A stretch of 64,000 bases of DNA from assembly GCF_937616625.2 (NCBI RefSeq), contig NC_065574.1:30196501-30260500 (forward strand), written 5' to 3'. This document shows, in pieces, positions 1-12,839 of this stretch; position 1 is the first letter of the stretch; every line of letters starts with the position of its first letter. Source of the stretch: Mercurialis annua. Taxonomy: Eukaryota > Streptophyta > Magnoliopsida > Malpighiales > Euphorbiaceae. A program made the position numbers and the translations under genes. Below the pieces are notes generated by a model, which saw only the letters and a list, made by a program, of their open reading frames with translations, searched no databases and was not told the origin of the DNA.

Positions 1-1535
1 ACGTTTAACATAAATTGCTAAAAAGGTTAAACGCTTGGATTTTTTTCGTAACGTTTGTACACGTTTGGCCTAAATCGCTAAAATGGGGTAACGTTTGGAT
101 TTTTTTCGTAATGTTTTTAAGCGTTTGGCTTAAATCCTAAAAAGGAGAAACGTTTAGATTTGTTTCGTAACGTTTGTAAACGTTTGGCTTAAATTGCTAA
201 AAATGTAAAATGTTTGGATTTGTTTCGTGACGTTTGTAAATGTTTGGCTTTAATCGCTAAAGAGGTGAAACGCTTCGATTTGCTTCGTTCGTAAACATTT
301 GGCTTAAATGACTAAAATGAAGAAACATTTGGATTTGTTTCGTAATGTTTATAAACGTTTGGCTTAAATCGCTAAAAAGGTGAAACATTTGGTTTTGTTT
401 CGTAACGTTTGTAAACCTTTGTCTTAAATTGCTAAAAAGGTGAAACGCTTGGATTTGTTTCGTAACGTTTTAAACATTTGGCTTAAATCGCAAAAATGGG
501 TAAACGTTTTGAATTTGTTTTGTAATGTTTATAAACGTTTGGCTTATATCGCTAAAAAGGTGAAACGTTTGTTTTTGTTTCGTAATGTTTGTAAATGTTT
601 GGCTTAAATTGCAAAAACGGTGAAACGTTTGGATTTGTTTCGTAACGTTTATAAACGTTTGGTTTTGTTTCGTAATGTTCGTAAACGTGTGGCTTCAATC
701 GCTCAAAAGGTGAAACAATTCAATTTGTTTCGTAACGTTTGTAAACGTTTTGCTTAAATTATTAAAAAGGTGAAACGCTTGGATTTGTTTCATAACGTTT
801 GTTGACATTTGGCTTAAATCGTTAAAAAAGTGAAACATTTGGATTTGATTCGTAAAGTTTAAAACATTTGGTTTTATTTCGTAACTTTTGTAAACGTTTG
901 ACTTCAATCGCTAAAAAGGCTAAACGTTTGGATTTGTTTCGTAACATTTGTATACGTTTGGCTTGAATCGCTAAAATGGGGAAATGCATGGATTTGTTTC
1001 GTAACGTTTGAAAACGTTTGGCTTAAATCGCTAAAATGGGGAAACATTTGGATTTGTTTCGTAACGTTTGTAAATGTTTGGATTAAATCGCTAAAAATGC
1101 AAAACGTTTGGTTTTGTTCCGTAAGGTTTGTAAACGTTTTGGCTTAATTCACTAAAAAGGGAAAACGTTTGGATTTGGTTCGTAACGTTTACAAACATTT
1201 GGCTTAAATCGCTAAAAAGGTAAAATGTTTGGTTTTGTTTCGTAACATTTATAAACGTTTGACTTAAATTGCTAAAAAGGTCAAACACTTGGTTTTATTT
1301 AATAACGTTTGTACACGTTTGGCTTAAATCATTAAAATAGGGTAGAACTTGGATTTATTTCATAACGTTTGTACACGTTTGTCTTAAATCGCTAAAAAGG
1401 TGAAACGTTTGGATTTGTTTCGTAATGTTTGTAAACGTTTACCGCTAAAAAGGTGAAATTTTTGGATTTGTTTCGTAATGTTTGTAAACCTTTGGCTTAA
1501 ATCGCTAAAAAGTTGAAATGTTTCTGATTTGTTTC
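1..1535. repeat. Segment duplicated at 12,840-14,275 (copy 1)
   Basis: The first bases of the window, with CGTTTAACAT followed by a monomer carrying GGATTTTTTTCG and then TTTGGCCTAAATCGC, reappear at 12,841 with the same order of monomer variants (offset 12,839). Shared unusual features include the shortened AAATCCTAAAAAGG monomer, the ATGAAGAAAC monomer and the TTCCGTAAGG/TTCCATAAGG monomer. The two copies differ by substitutions and by about 100-170 bp of extra half-unit and monomer sequence near 780-950 in this copy. The left edge is cut by the window boundary. Confidence 0.85.
596..685. repeat. 90-bp variant monomer with duplicated second half
   Basis: This monomer has a first half (596-625) and two successive second halves (626-655 and 656-685), the latter beginning CGTTTGGTTTTG. 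The next regular monomer starts at 686 with CGTGTGGCTT. It is one clear example of a 1.5-unit class that recurs through the window, for instance around 1,950-1,990, 3,480-3,580, 22,180-22,220 and 35,500-35,550. In many of these the first of the two halves ends CGTTTTAAA and is 29 bp long. The class shows that 30 bp is still an exchangeable unit. Confidence 0.8.
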
Positions 1536-4179
1536 GTAACCTTTGTAAACATTTGGCTTAAATCGCTAAATTGTGAAAGGCTTGGATTTGTTTCGTAATG
1601 TTTATAAACATTTGGCTTAAATCGCTAAAATGGGGAAACGTTTGGTTTTGTTTCCTAATATTTATAAACGTTTGGCTTAAATCGCTAAAAAGAAGAAACA
1701 TTTGGTTTTGCTTCGTAACATTTGTAAACGTTTGGCTTAAATTGCTAAACAGGTGAAACACTTGGATTTATTTCGTAACGTTTTAAACGTTTGGCTTAAA
1801 TCGCTAAAATCGGTTAACGTTTGGATTTGTTTTGTAACGTTTATAAACGCTTGGCATAAATAGCTAAAAAGGTGAAACGTTTGTTTTTGTTTCGTAACGT
1901 TCGTAAACATTTGGCTGAAATCGCTAAAACGGTGAAACGTTTGGATTTATTTCTTAACGTTTATAAACGTTTGTTTTATTTCGTAATGTTTGTAACCGTT
2001 TGGCTTCAATCATGAAAAAGGTGAAACATTTTGATTTGTTTCGTAGAGTTTGTAAACGTTTGGCTTAAATTGCTTAAAAGGTGAAACAGATTTGTTTGGT
2101 AACATTTTTAAACGTTTGGCTTAAATCGCTAAAAAAGTGAAACATTTGGATTTTTTCGTAATATTTTAAACATTTGGTTTTATTTCATAACGTTTGTAAA
2201 CGCTTGAACTCAATCGCTAAAAAGGTTAAACATTTGAAATAAACGTTTTGTAACGTCTGTAAACGTTTGGCTTAAATTGCTAAAAAGGAGAAACGTTTGG
2301 ATTTGTTTCGTAACGTTTATAAACGTTTGGCTTAAATTGCTAAAAAGGTGAAACATTTGTATTTGTTTCGTAACGTTTGTAAATGTTTGGCTTTAATTCC
2401 TAAAAAGGTGAAACAATTGGATTTGTTTCGTAACATTTGTAAACGTTTTTCTTAAATCGCTAAAAAAGAGAAACGTTTGGATTTGTTTCGTAACATTTAA
2501 AACGTTAGGTTTTGTTTCGTAAAATTTGGCTTAAATAGCTAAAAAGGTGACACGTTTTGTTTTTCTTTTCTTAATGTTTGTAATTGTTTGGCTTAAATTG
2601 CCATAATGGTAAAACGCTTGGATTTATTTCGTAACGTTTGAAAACGTTTGGCTTAAATTGCCATAATGGTAAAATGCTTGGATTTATTTCGTAACGTTTG
2701 AAAACGTTTGGCTTTGTTTCGTAACGTTTGTAAACGTTTGGATTTGCTTCATAACGTATTAAACATTTGGATTTGTTCGAAACTTTTTGATTTGTTTTAT
2801 AACGTTTGTAAACGGTGAAACACTTGGATTATTTCGTAACGTTTGTCTTAAATTGCTAAAAAGGTGAAATATTTGGATTTATTTTTTAACGTTTTTAACG
2901 TTTGGTTTTATTTCGTAACATTTGTAAACGTTTGACTTCAATCGCTAAAAAAAGTTAAAAATTTAGATTTGTATCGTAACGTTTGTAAATGTTTGGCTTA
3001 AATCGCTAAAATGTGAAACGTTTGGATTTGTTTTCTAACGTCTGTAAACGTTTGGCTTAAATTGCTAAAAAGGGGAAACATTTGGATTTGTTTTGTAATG
3101 TTTTAAGCGTTTGGTTTTGTTTCGTAATTTTTGTAAACGTTTGGCTTAAATCGCTAAAAAGGTGAAACATTTGGATTTATGTCGTAGCGTTTGTAAACGT
3201 TCGGCTTATATCGCTAAAAAGGTGAAACATTTGGTTTTGTTTCGTAACGTCTGTGAACGCTTGGCTTAAATTGCTAAAAAGGTGAAACACTTGGAATTGT
3301 TTCGTAACGTTTGGCATAAATTGCTAAAAACGTGAAACATTTGGATTTCTTTCATAACCTTTGTAAACGGATGGCTTAAATTACTAAAAAGGTGAAACAT
3401 TTGGATTTTTTTTGTAAAGTTTGTAAATGTTTCGCTTAAATAGCTAAAAAGGTGAAACGTTTGGTTTTGTTTCGTAACGTTTGTAAACGACTGGCTGAAA
3501 TTGCAATAAAGGAAAAACACTTAAATTTGTTTCGCAACATTTGAAAACGTTTGGCTTTGTTTCGTAACGTTTGTAAACGTTTGGCTTAAATTTCTAAAAT
3601 GGTGAAACGTTTGGATTTGCTTCATAAAATTTTAAACGTTTGGATTTGTTGGAAACGTTTGGATTTGTTTCGTAACGTTTCTAAACGTTTGGCTTAAATT
3701 GCTAATAAGGTGAAACACTTGGATTTGTTTCGTAACGTTTGGCTTAAATTGCTAAAAAGGTGAAACATTTGGATTTGCTTCGTAATGTTTTAAATGTTTG
3801 GTTTTATTTCGTAACGTTTGTAAACGTTTGACTTCAATTGCTAAAAAGGTTAAACATTTGGATTTGTTTCGTAACGTTTATAAACATTTGGCTTAAATAG
3901 CTAAAAAGGTTAAACATTTGGATTTGTTTTGTAACGTTTGTAAACGTTTGGCTTAAATTGCTAAAAACAGGAAACGTTTGGATTTGCTTCGTAACGTTTG
4001 TAAACGTTTGGCTTAAATTCCAAAAAAGGTGAAATGTTTGGTTTTGTTTCATAACATTTGTAAATGTTTGGCTTCAATCGTTAAAAAGGTGAAACGATTC
4101 GATTTGTTTCGTATTGTTTGTAAACGTTTGGCTTAAATTTCTAAAAAAGTGAAACGTTTGGATTTGTTTCGTAGTGTTT

Positions 4180-5400
4180 CAAATGTTAGGTTTTGTTTTG
4201 TAACGTTTGGCTTAAATTGCTAAAAAGGTAAAACGTTTGATTTGTTTCGTAACGTTTGTAAATGTTTTGCTTAAATTCTAAAAAGGTGACACGTTTGGAT
4301 TTGTTTCGTAACATTTCTTAACGTTTGACTTATATCGCTAAAAAGGTGAAACGTTTGATTTGTTTCGTAACGTTTGTTTACATTTGGCTTAAATCGCTAA
4401 ATAGGTGAAACGTTTGAATTTGTATCAGAACGTTTGTAAACGTTTGGCTTAAATCGCAAAAAAGGTGAAACATTTGGTTTTGTTGCGTAACGTTTGTAAA
4501 CCTTCGGCTTAAATCGCTAATAAGGTGAACGTTTGGATTTTTTTGTAGCATTTGTAACGTTCGGCTTAAAACGCTAAAAAGGTGAAATGTTTAGTTTTGT
4601 TTTGTAACGTTTGTAAACGATTGGATTAAATTGCTAAAAATGTGAAACGTTTGGATTTATTTGGTAACGTCTTAATAGTTTGGTTTAAATTGCAAAAAAG
4701 GTGAAAGGCTTGGATTTGTTTCATAACGTTTGTAAACGTTTGGCTTATATTGCTAAAAACATGAAACGCTTGGATTTGTTTTGTAATGTTTGTGAACGTT
4801 TGGCTTAAATCGCCAAAAATGTGAAACGTTTGGATTTGTTTCGTAACGTTTTTAAACGGTCGGCTTTAATCGCTAAAAAGGTGAAACGTTTAAATTTTTT
4901 TTCGTAACATTTGTAAACGTTTGGCTTAAATTGCTAAAAAGGTGAAACACTTGGATTTGTTTCGGAATTTGTAAACGTTTGGCTTAAATTGCTAAAAAGG
5001 TCAAACGCTTGAATATGTTTCGGAACGTTTGTAAACGTTTGTCTTAAATCGCTAAAAATGTGAAACGTGTGGATTTGTTTCGTAATGTTTTAAATGTTTT
5101 GTTTTGTTTCGTAATGGTTGTAAACGTTTTGCTTAGATCACAAAAAAGGTGAAACATTTGGATTTGTTTCGTAACATTAGTAAACGTTTGGCTTATATTG
5201 CTAAGAAGATGAAACGTTTGTATTTGTTCCATAACGTTTTGTAAACGTTTGGCTTAAATTGCTAAAAAGGTGAAATTGGATTTGTTTCATAACATTTGTA
5301 TATGTTTGGCTTAATCACTAAAAAGGTGAAACATTTAGATTTGTTTTGTAACGTTTGTAAACGTTTGACTTAAATCGCTAAAACGTTGAAACGTTTGGAT
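4180..5400. repeat. Diverged relative of the right-hand repeat family
   Basis: This stretch carries, in the same order, the rare monomer variants that define the 25-64 kb family. These are AAATTCTAAAAAGGTGACAC, then TTTGTTTACATTTGG, then TTTTGTTGCGTAACG (about 4,488), then AAACGATTGGATTAAATTGC, then TTAATAGTTTGGTTTAAATT (about 4,670), then GGTGAAATTGGATTTG (about 5,269). The same order is seen at 31,180-32,345 (offset 26.9-27.1 kb). Individual monomers are much more diverged than among the right-hand copies. I infer that it is an old copy or ancestor of that family lying inside unrelated monomers. Confidence 0.8.
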
Positions 5401-8400
5401 TGGTTTCGTAACGTTTGTAAATGTTTGTAAACATTTGGCTTAAATCACAAAAAAGGTGAAACATTTGGATTTGTTTCGTAACGTTTGTAAACGTTAGGCT
5501 TAAATTGCTAAAAAGGCGAAACGCTTGGATTTGTTTCGTAAGGTTTTAAACGTCTTGTTTTATTTCGTAACGTTTGTAAACGTTTGGCTTATATTGTTAA
5601 CAAGGTGAAACGATTAGATTGGTTTCGTAACGTTTGTAAATGTTTGGTTTAAATTGCTGAAAAAGTTAAACGTTCGGATTTGTTTCGTAACGTTTTAAAC
5701 GTTTCGTTTTATTTCATAACGTTTGTAAACGATTGACTTCAATCGATAAAAAGGTGAATTTGGATTTGTTTCGTAACGTTTGTAAACGTTTGGCTTGAGT
5801 CGCTAAAATGGGGAAACGCTTGGATTTGTTTCGTAACGTTTATAAACGTTTGGCTTAAATCGCTAAAATGGGAAAATATTTGGATTTGTTTCGTAACGTT
5901 TGGAAACGTTTGGCTTACATCGCTAAAAATGTGAAACGTTTGGTTTTGTTCCGTAAGGTTTGTAAACGTTTGGCTTAATTCGCTAAAAAGGTTAAACATT
6001 TGGATTTGTTTCGTAACGTTTACAAACTTTTGTCTTAAATCGCTAAAAAAGTTAAATATTTGGTTTTGTTTCGTAACGTTTAGTTTAAATTGCTAATAAA
6101 GTGAAACGTTTGGTTTTGTTTCGTAACGTTTGTAAACATTTGACTTAAATTGCTCAAAAGCTAAAACGCTAGGAATTGTTTCGTCACCTTTGTACACGTT
6201 TGGCTTAAATCGCTAAAATGGGGTAATGTTTGGATTTACTTCGTAATGTTTGTAAATGTTTGGCTTAAAAAGGTGAAACGCTCATATTTGTTTCGTAACG
6301 TTTGTAAACGTTTGGCTTAAATTGCTATAAAGGTGAAACATTTGGATTTGTTTCGTGATGTTCGTAAACGTTTTGCTTAAATCGCTAAAAAGGTGAAACG
6401 CTTGGATTTGTTTCGCAACGTTTCTAAACATATGGCTTAAATCGCTAAAATGGGGAAACATTTGGATTTGTTTCGTAACGTTTGTAAACGTTTGTCTTAA
6501 ATGGCTAAAAAGGTTAAATGTTTGGTTTTGTTTTGTAACGTTTTTAAACGTTTCTCTTAAATTGCTAAAAAGGTTAAACGCTTTGATTTGTTTCGTAACG
6601 CTTTAAATGTTTGGCTTAAATCGCTAAAATGAGTAAGCGTTTGGATTTGTTCTGTAACGTTTATAAACGTTTGGATTAAATCTCTAAAAATGTGAAACGT
6701 TTGTTTTTGATTGGTAACGTTTGTAAATGTTTGGCTTATATTGCCAAAAAGGTGAAATGTTTGGATTTGTTTCGTAACGTTTATAAACATTTGGTTTTGT
6801 TTCGTAATGTTTGTAAACTATTGGCTTCAATCTCTAAAAAGGTGAAACATTTGGATTTGTTTTGCAACATTTGTAAACGTTTGGCTTAAATCGCTAAAAA
6901 AGTGAATCGTTTGGATTAGTTTCGTAACTTTTTAAATGTTTGGTTTTATTTCGTAACATTTATAAACGTTTGAGTTCAATCGCTAAAAAGGTGAATTGTT
7001 TGGATTTGTTTCGCAACGTTTGTAAACGTTTGGCTTGAATCTCTAAAATGGTGAAACGCTTGGATTTGTTTCATAACGTTTGTAAAGGTTTGGCTTAAAT
7101 CGCTCAAATGGGGAAACATTAGGATTTGTTTCGTAATGTTTGTAAATGTTTGGCTTAATTCGCTAAAAGTGGGAAACGTTTGGTTTTGTTCCTGTAAGGT
7201 TTGTAAACGTTTGGCTTAAATAGCTAAAAAGGTGAAAAGTTTGAATTTGTTTAGAAACGTTTACAAACTTTTGGCTTAAATTTCTAAAAAGGTGAAATAT
7301 TTAGTTTTGTTTCGTAAAGTTTATAAACTTTTAGGTTAAATCGCTAAAAAGGTGAAACGTTTAGTTTTGTTTCGTAATGTTTGTAAACGTTTGGCTTAAA
7401 TTGCTAAATAGGTGAAATGCTTGGATTTGTTTCGTAATGTCCGTAAACGTTTGGCTTAAATCGCTAAAAAGGGGAATCGTTTGGATTTATTTCGTAACGT
7501 TTGTAAATGTTTGGCTTAAATCGCTAAAAATTTGAAACGTTTGGATTTGTTTGTAACGTTTGTAAACGTTTGGCTTAAATCGCTAAAATGGGTAAACGTT
7601 TGGATTTGTTTCGTAACGTTTGTAAACGTTTGGCTTAAATCGCTAAAAAGGTGAAACGTTTGGTTTTGTTTTGAAACGTTTGTAATCGTTTGGCTTAAAT
7701 TGCTAAAAAAGTGGAACGCTTGCATTTGTTTCGTTACGTTTTGAATGTATGGCTTAAATCGCTACTCTGGTAAACGTTTGGATTTGTTTTGTAACGATTA
7801 TAAACGTTTAACTTAAATAGCTAAGAAGGTGAAAAATATGTTTTTTGTTTCGTAACGTTTATAAACGTTTGGCTTAAATCGCCAAAAAGGTGAAACGTTT
7901 GGATTTATTTCGTAGCTTTTATAAACGTTTTGATTTGTTTCGTATCATTTGTAAACGTTTGCCTTATATAGCTAGAAGGGTGAAAAGCTTTAATTTGTTT
8001 CATAACGCTTGTAAACGTTTGGCTTCAATCGCTAAAAAAGTGAAACGTTTGGATTTGTTTCGTGATGTTCGTAAACGTTTGGCTTAAATCGCTAAAAAGG
8101 TGAAACGTTTGGATTTGTTTGTAATGTTTGTAAACGTTTGGCTTATATTGCTAAAATTGGTAAACATTTGGATTTGTTTTGTAAAGTTTGTAAACGTTTG
8201 GCTTAAATTTCTAAAAAGGTGAAACGTTTGTTTTTTTTTTTCAAAACATTTGTAATCGTTTGGCTTAAATTGCTAAAAAGGTGAAATGGTTGGATTTGTT
8301 CCGTAACGTTTTAAACATTTGGCTTAAATCGCTATATTGGGTAAACGTTTGGATTTGTTTTGTAACGTTTATAAACGTTTAACTTAAATCGCTAAAAAGG

Positions 8401-11400
8401 TGAAACATTTGTATTTGTTTCGTAACGTTTATAAACGTTTGGTTTAAATCGCTAAAAACGGGAAACGTTTGGATTTGTTTCGTAACTTTCATAAACGTTT
8501 GGTTTTGTTTCGTAATATTTGTTAAATTTTGGCTTCAATTGCTAAACAGGTCAAACGTTTTTATTTGTTTCGTAACGTTTGTAAACATTTGGCTTATATT
8601 GCTAGAAAGGTGAAACGCTTGGATTTGCTTCGTAATGTTTTACATGTTTGGTTTTATTCTGTAACATTTGTAAACGTTTGACTTCAATCGCTAAAAGGGT
8701 GAAACGTTTGGATTTGTTTCGTAACGTTTGTAAACATTTAGCTTGAATTGGAAAAATTGGGAAACGCTTGGATTTGTTTCGCATCGTCTGTAAACGTTTG
8801 GCTTAAATCGCTAAAATGTGAAACGCTTGGTTTTCTTCCATAAAGTTTGTAAACGTTTGGCTTAAATCACTAAAAAGGTGAAACGTATGGTTTTGTTTCG
8901 CAAAGTTAACAAACTTTTCGATTTGCTTCGTAACGTTTACAAACGTTTGGCTTAAATCGCTAAAAAGGTGAAATGTTTGGTTTTGTTTTGTAACGTTTAT
9001 ACGTTTAGCTTAAATCGCTAAAAAGGGAATACGTTTGGTTTTGTTTCGTAACATTTGTAAACGATTAACATAAATTGCTAATAAGGTGAAACGCTTGGAT
9101 TTGTTTCGTAACGTTTGCACACGTTTGGCTTAAATCACTAAAATGGGGTAACGTTTGGATTTGTTTCGTAATGTTTGTAAACCTTTGGCTTAAATTGCTA
9201 AAAAGTTGAAACGCTTGGATTCGTTTCGTAACATTTGTAAACGTTTGGCTTAAATCGCTAAAAATGGGAAATGTTTGGATTTGTTTCGTGACATTTGTAA
9301 ACGTTTGGCTTAAATTGCTAAAAAGGTGAAACACTTGGATTTGTTTCGTAACGTTTGTAAACATTTGGCTTAAATCGCTAAAATGGGGAAACGTTTGGAT
9401 TTGTTTCGTAACGTTTCTAAACGTTTGGCGTAAATTACGAAAAAGGGGAAACGTTTTGTTTTGTTTCGTAACGTTTCAAAACGTTTGGCTTAAATTGCTA
9501 AAAAGGGGAAACGCTTGGATTTGTTTCGTAACGTTTTAATCGTTTGACTTAAATCGCTAAAATGCGTAAACGTTTGGATTTGTTTTGTAACGTTTATAAA
9601 CTTTTGGCTTAAATCGGTAAAAAGGGGAAACATTTGTTTTTGTTTCATAACGTTTGTAAACGTTTGACTTTAATCGCCAAAAGGTGAAACGTTTGGATTA
9701 GTTTCGTAACGTTAATAAACGTTTCGTTTTGTTTCTTAATGTTCGTAAACTTTTGGCTTCAATCGCTAGAAAGGTGAAACGTTTGGATTTGTTTTGTAAC
9801 GTTTGTAAACGTTTGGCTTATATTGCTAGAAAGGTGAAACGCTTGGATTTTTTTCATAACGCTTGTAAACGTTTGGCTTAAATCGCTAAAAAAGGGAAAC
9901 GTTTTGATTTGTTTCGTAATGTTTTAAACGTTTGGTTTTATTCCGTAAAGTTTGTAAACGTTTCACTTCAATCGCTAAAAAGGGGAAACATTTGGATTTG
10001 TTTCGTAACATTTGGCTTGAATCGCTAAAATGGGGAAGCGCTTGGATATGTTTCGTAACGTCACTAACGTTTGGCTTGAATCGCTAAAATTGGGAAACAT
10101 TTGGATTTGTTTCGTAACGTTTGTAAACGTGTGGCTTAAATCGCTAAAAAGGGGAAACGTTCGGATTTGTTTCGTAACGTTTACAAACGTTTGGCTTAAA
10201 TCGATAAAAAGGTGAAATATTTGGTTTTGTTTCGTAAAGTTTATAAACGTTTAGCTTAAATCGCTAAAAATGTGAAACTTTTGGTTTTCTTTCGTAACAT
10301 TTGTAAATGTTTGGCTTAAATTGCTTAAAAGGTGAAACACTTGGATTTGTTTTGTAACCTTTTAAACGTTTGACTTAAATCGCTAAAATGAGTAAACGTT
10401 TGGATTTGTTTTGTAACGTTTATAAACGTTTTGCTTAAATTGCTAAAAAGGTGAAACATTTGTTTTTGTTCCGTAACGTTTGTAAACGTTTGGCTTAAAT
10501 TGCCAAAAAGGGGAAACGTTTGGATTTGTTTCGTAACCTTTATAAACGTTTGGTTTTGTTTCGTAATTTTCGTAACTTTTGGCTTCAATCGATAAAAAGG
10601 TGAAACGTTCGGATTTGTTTCGTAACGTTTGTAAACGTTTGGCTTATATTGCTAAAAAGGTGAAACGATTGGATTTGTTTCGTAACATTTGTAAATGTTT
10701 GGCTTAAATCGCTATAAAAGAGAAACGTTTGGATTTGTTTCGTAACGTTTTAAACGTTTGGTTTTATTTCGTAACATTTGTAAACGTTTGACTTCAATCG
10801 CTAAAAAGGTGAAACGTTTGAATTTGTTTCGTAATGTTTGTAAATGTTTGGTTTAAATCGCTAAAATGGGGAAACGCTTGGATTTCTTTTGTAACGTTTG
10901 TAAACGTTTGCCTTCAATCGCTAAAATGGGGAAACATTTGGATTTGTTACGTAATGTTTGTAAACGTTTGGCTTAAATCTATAAAAATGTGAAACATTTT
11001 GTTTTGTTCCGTAAGGGTTGTAAACGTTTCGCATAAATTGCTAAAAAGGTGAAACGTTTGGATTTTTTCGTAACCTTTACAAACGTTTGACTTAAATATC
11101 TAAAAAGGTGAAATGTTTGGTTTTTTTCGTTTGGTTTTGTTTCGCAACGTTTATAAACGTTTAGCTTAAATCGCTAAAAAGGTGAAACGTTTGGTTTTGT
11201 TTCGTAACGTTTGTAAACGTTTGGCTAAATTGCTGAAAAGGTGAAACGCTTGGATTTGTTTCGTAACGTTTGTACATGTTTGGCTTAAATCGCTAAAATG
11301 TGAAATGTTTGGATTTTTTCATGACGTTTGTAAACGTTTGGCTTAAATCGCTAAAGAGGTGAAACGTTTGGATTTGTTTCGTTTGTAAACATTTGGCTTA

Positions 11401-12095
11401 AATGGCTAAAATGGCGAAACATTTGGATTTGTTCGTAATGTCTATAAACGTTTGGCTTAAATAGCGAAAGAGGTGAAACATTTGGTTTTATTTCGTAACG
11501 TTTGTAAACCTTTGTCTTAAATTGCTAAAAAGGTGAAACGCTTGGATTTGTTTCGTAAAGTTTTAAACATTTGGCTTAAATCGCAAAAATGGGTAAACGT
11601 TTTGGATCTGTTTTGTAATGTTTATAGACGTTTGGCTTATAACGTTTGTTTTTGTTTTGCAATGTTTGTAAATGTTTGGCTTAAATCTCTAAATCGGTGA
11701 AACGTTTGGATTTGTTTCGTAACGTTTATAAACGTTTGGTTTTGTTTCGTAATGTTCGTAAACGTGTGGCTTCAATCGCTCAAAAGGTGAAACATTTCGA
11801 TTTGTTTCGTAACGTTTGTAAATGTTTGTTTTGTTTCGTAATGTTCGTAAACTTTTGGCTTCAATCGCTAAAAAGGTTAAACGTTTTGATTTGTTTTGTA
11901 ACGTTTGTAAACGTTTGGCTTATATTGCTAAAAAGGTGAACAACTTGGATTTGTTTCGTAACGTTTGTTAACTTTTGGATTAAATCGCTAGAAGAGGGAA
12001 ACGTTTCGATTTGTTTTACAATGTTTTAAACGTTTGGTTTTATTTCGTAACGTTTGTAAACGTTTGACTTCAATCGCTAGAAAGGTGAAAGGTTT

Positions 12096-12650
12096 GGATT
12101 TGTTTTGTAACGTTTGTAAACGTTTGGATTGGATCGCTAAAATGGGAAAACGCTTGGATTTGTTTCGTAACGTTTGTAAACATTTGGCTTAAATCGCTAA
12201 AATGGGGAAACATTTGTATTTGTTTTGTAACGTTTGTAAACGTTTAACTTACATCTCTAAAAATGTAAAACATTTGTTTTTTTTCCGTAAGGTTTGTAAA
12301 CGTTTGGCTTAAATCGCTAAAAAGGTGAAATGTTTGGATTTGTTTCGTAACGTTTACAAACGTTTGGCTTAAATCGCTAAAAAGGTGAACTTTTTGGTTT
12401 TGTTTCGTAATGTTTGTAAACGTTTGGCTTAAATTGCTAAAAAGGGGAAACGCTTGGATTTATTTTGTAACGTTTGTACACGTTTGGCTTAAATCGCTAA
12501 AATGGGGTAACGTTAGGATTTGTTTCGTAATATTCGTAAACGTTTGGCTTAAATCGCTAAAAAGGTTAAACGTTTGGATTCGTTTCGTAGTGTTTGTAAA
12601 CGTTTAACTTAAATTGCTAAAAAGGTGAAACGTTTGGATTTGTTTCATTA
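12096..12650. repeat. Segment copied at 14,281-14,835 (copy 1)
   Basis: It contains the variant GGATTGGATCGCTAAAATGG, then a monomer with CGTTTAACTTA, then TTCCGTAAGG, and ends with GGATTCGTTTCGTAG followed by CGTTTAACTTAAATTGC. The same series is found 2,185 bp downstream. Copies differ by scattered substitutions, so this exchange is not recent. Confidence 0.8.
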
Positions 12651-12839
12651 CGTTTGTAAACGTTTGGCTTCAATCGCTGAAAAGGTGAAACGCTTGGATT
12701 TGTTTCGTCACATTCGTAAACAATTGTCTTAAGTTGCTAAAATGGGGAAACCCTTGGATTTGTTTCGTAATGTTTATAAACGTTTGGCTTAAATCGCTAA
12801 ATAGGTGAAACGTTTGGTTTTGTTTCGTAACGCTTGTAA

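Larger units (their letters stand above)
1..12839. repeat. Diverged left portion of the satellite array
   Basis: Monomers here are individually diverged, with scattered substitutions, single-base indels, and missing or extra half units; I saw no long near-identical copies inside this block. Monomers of the form AAAATGGGG(A/T)AA are common here and become rare beyond about 22 kb. A marker monomer with TTCCGTAAGG or close variants recurs at about 1,117, 5,949, 7,189, 11,007 and 12,283, suggesting a decayed higher-order organisation on a scale of 1.2-2 kb and multiples. No coding or RNA feature is visible in it. Confidence 0.75.
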
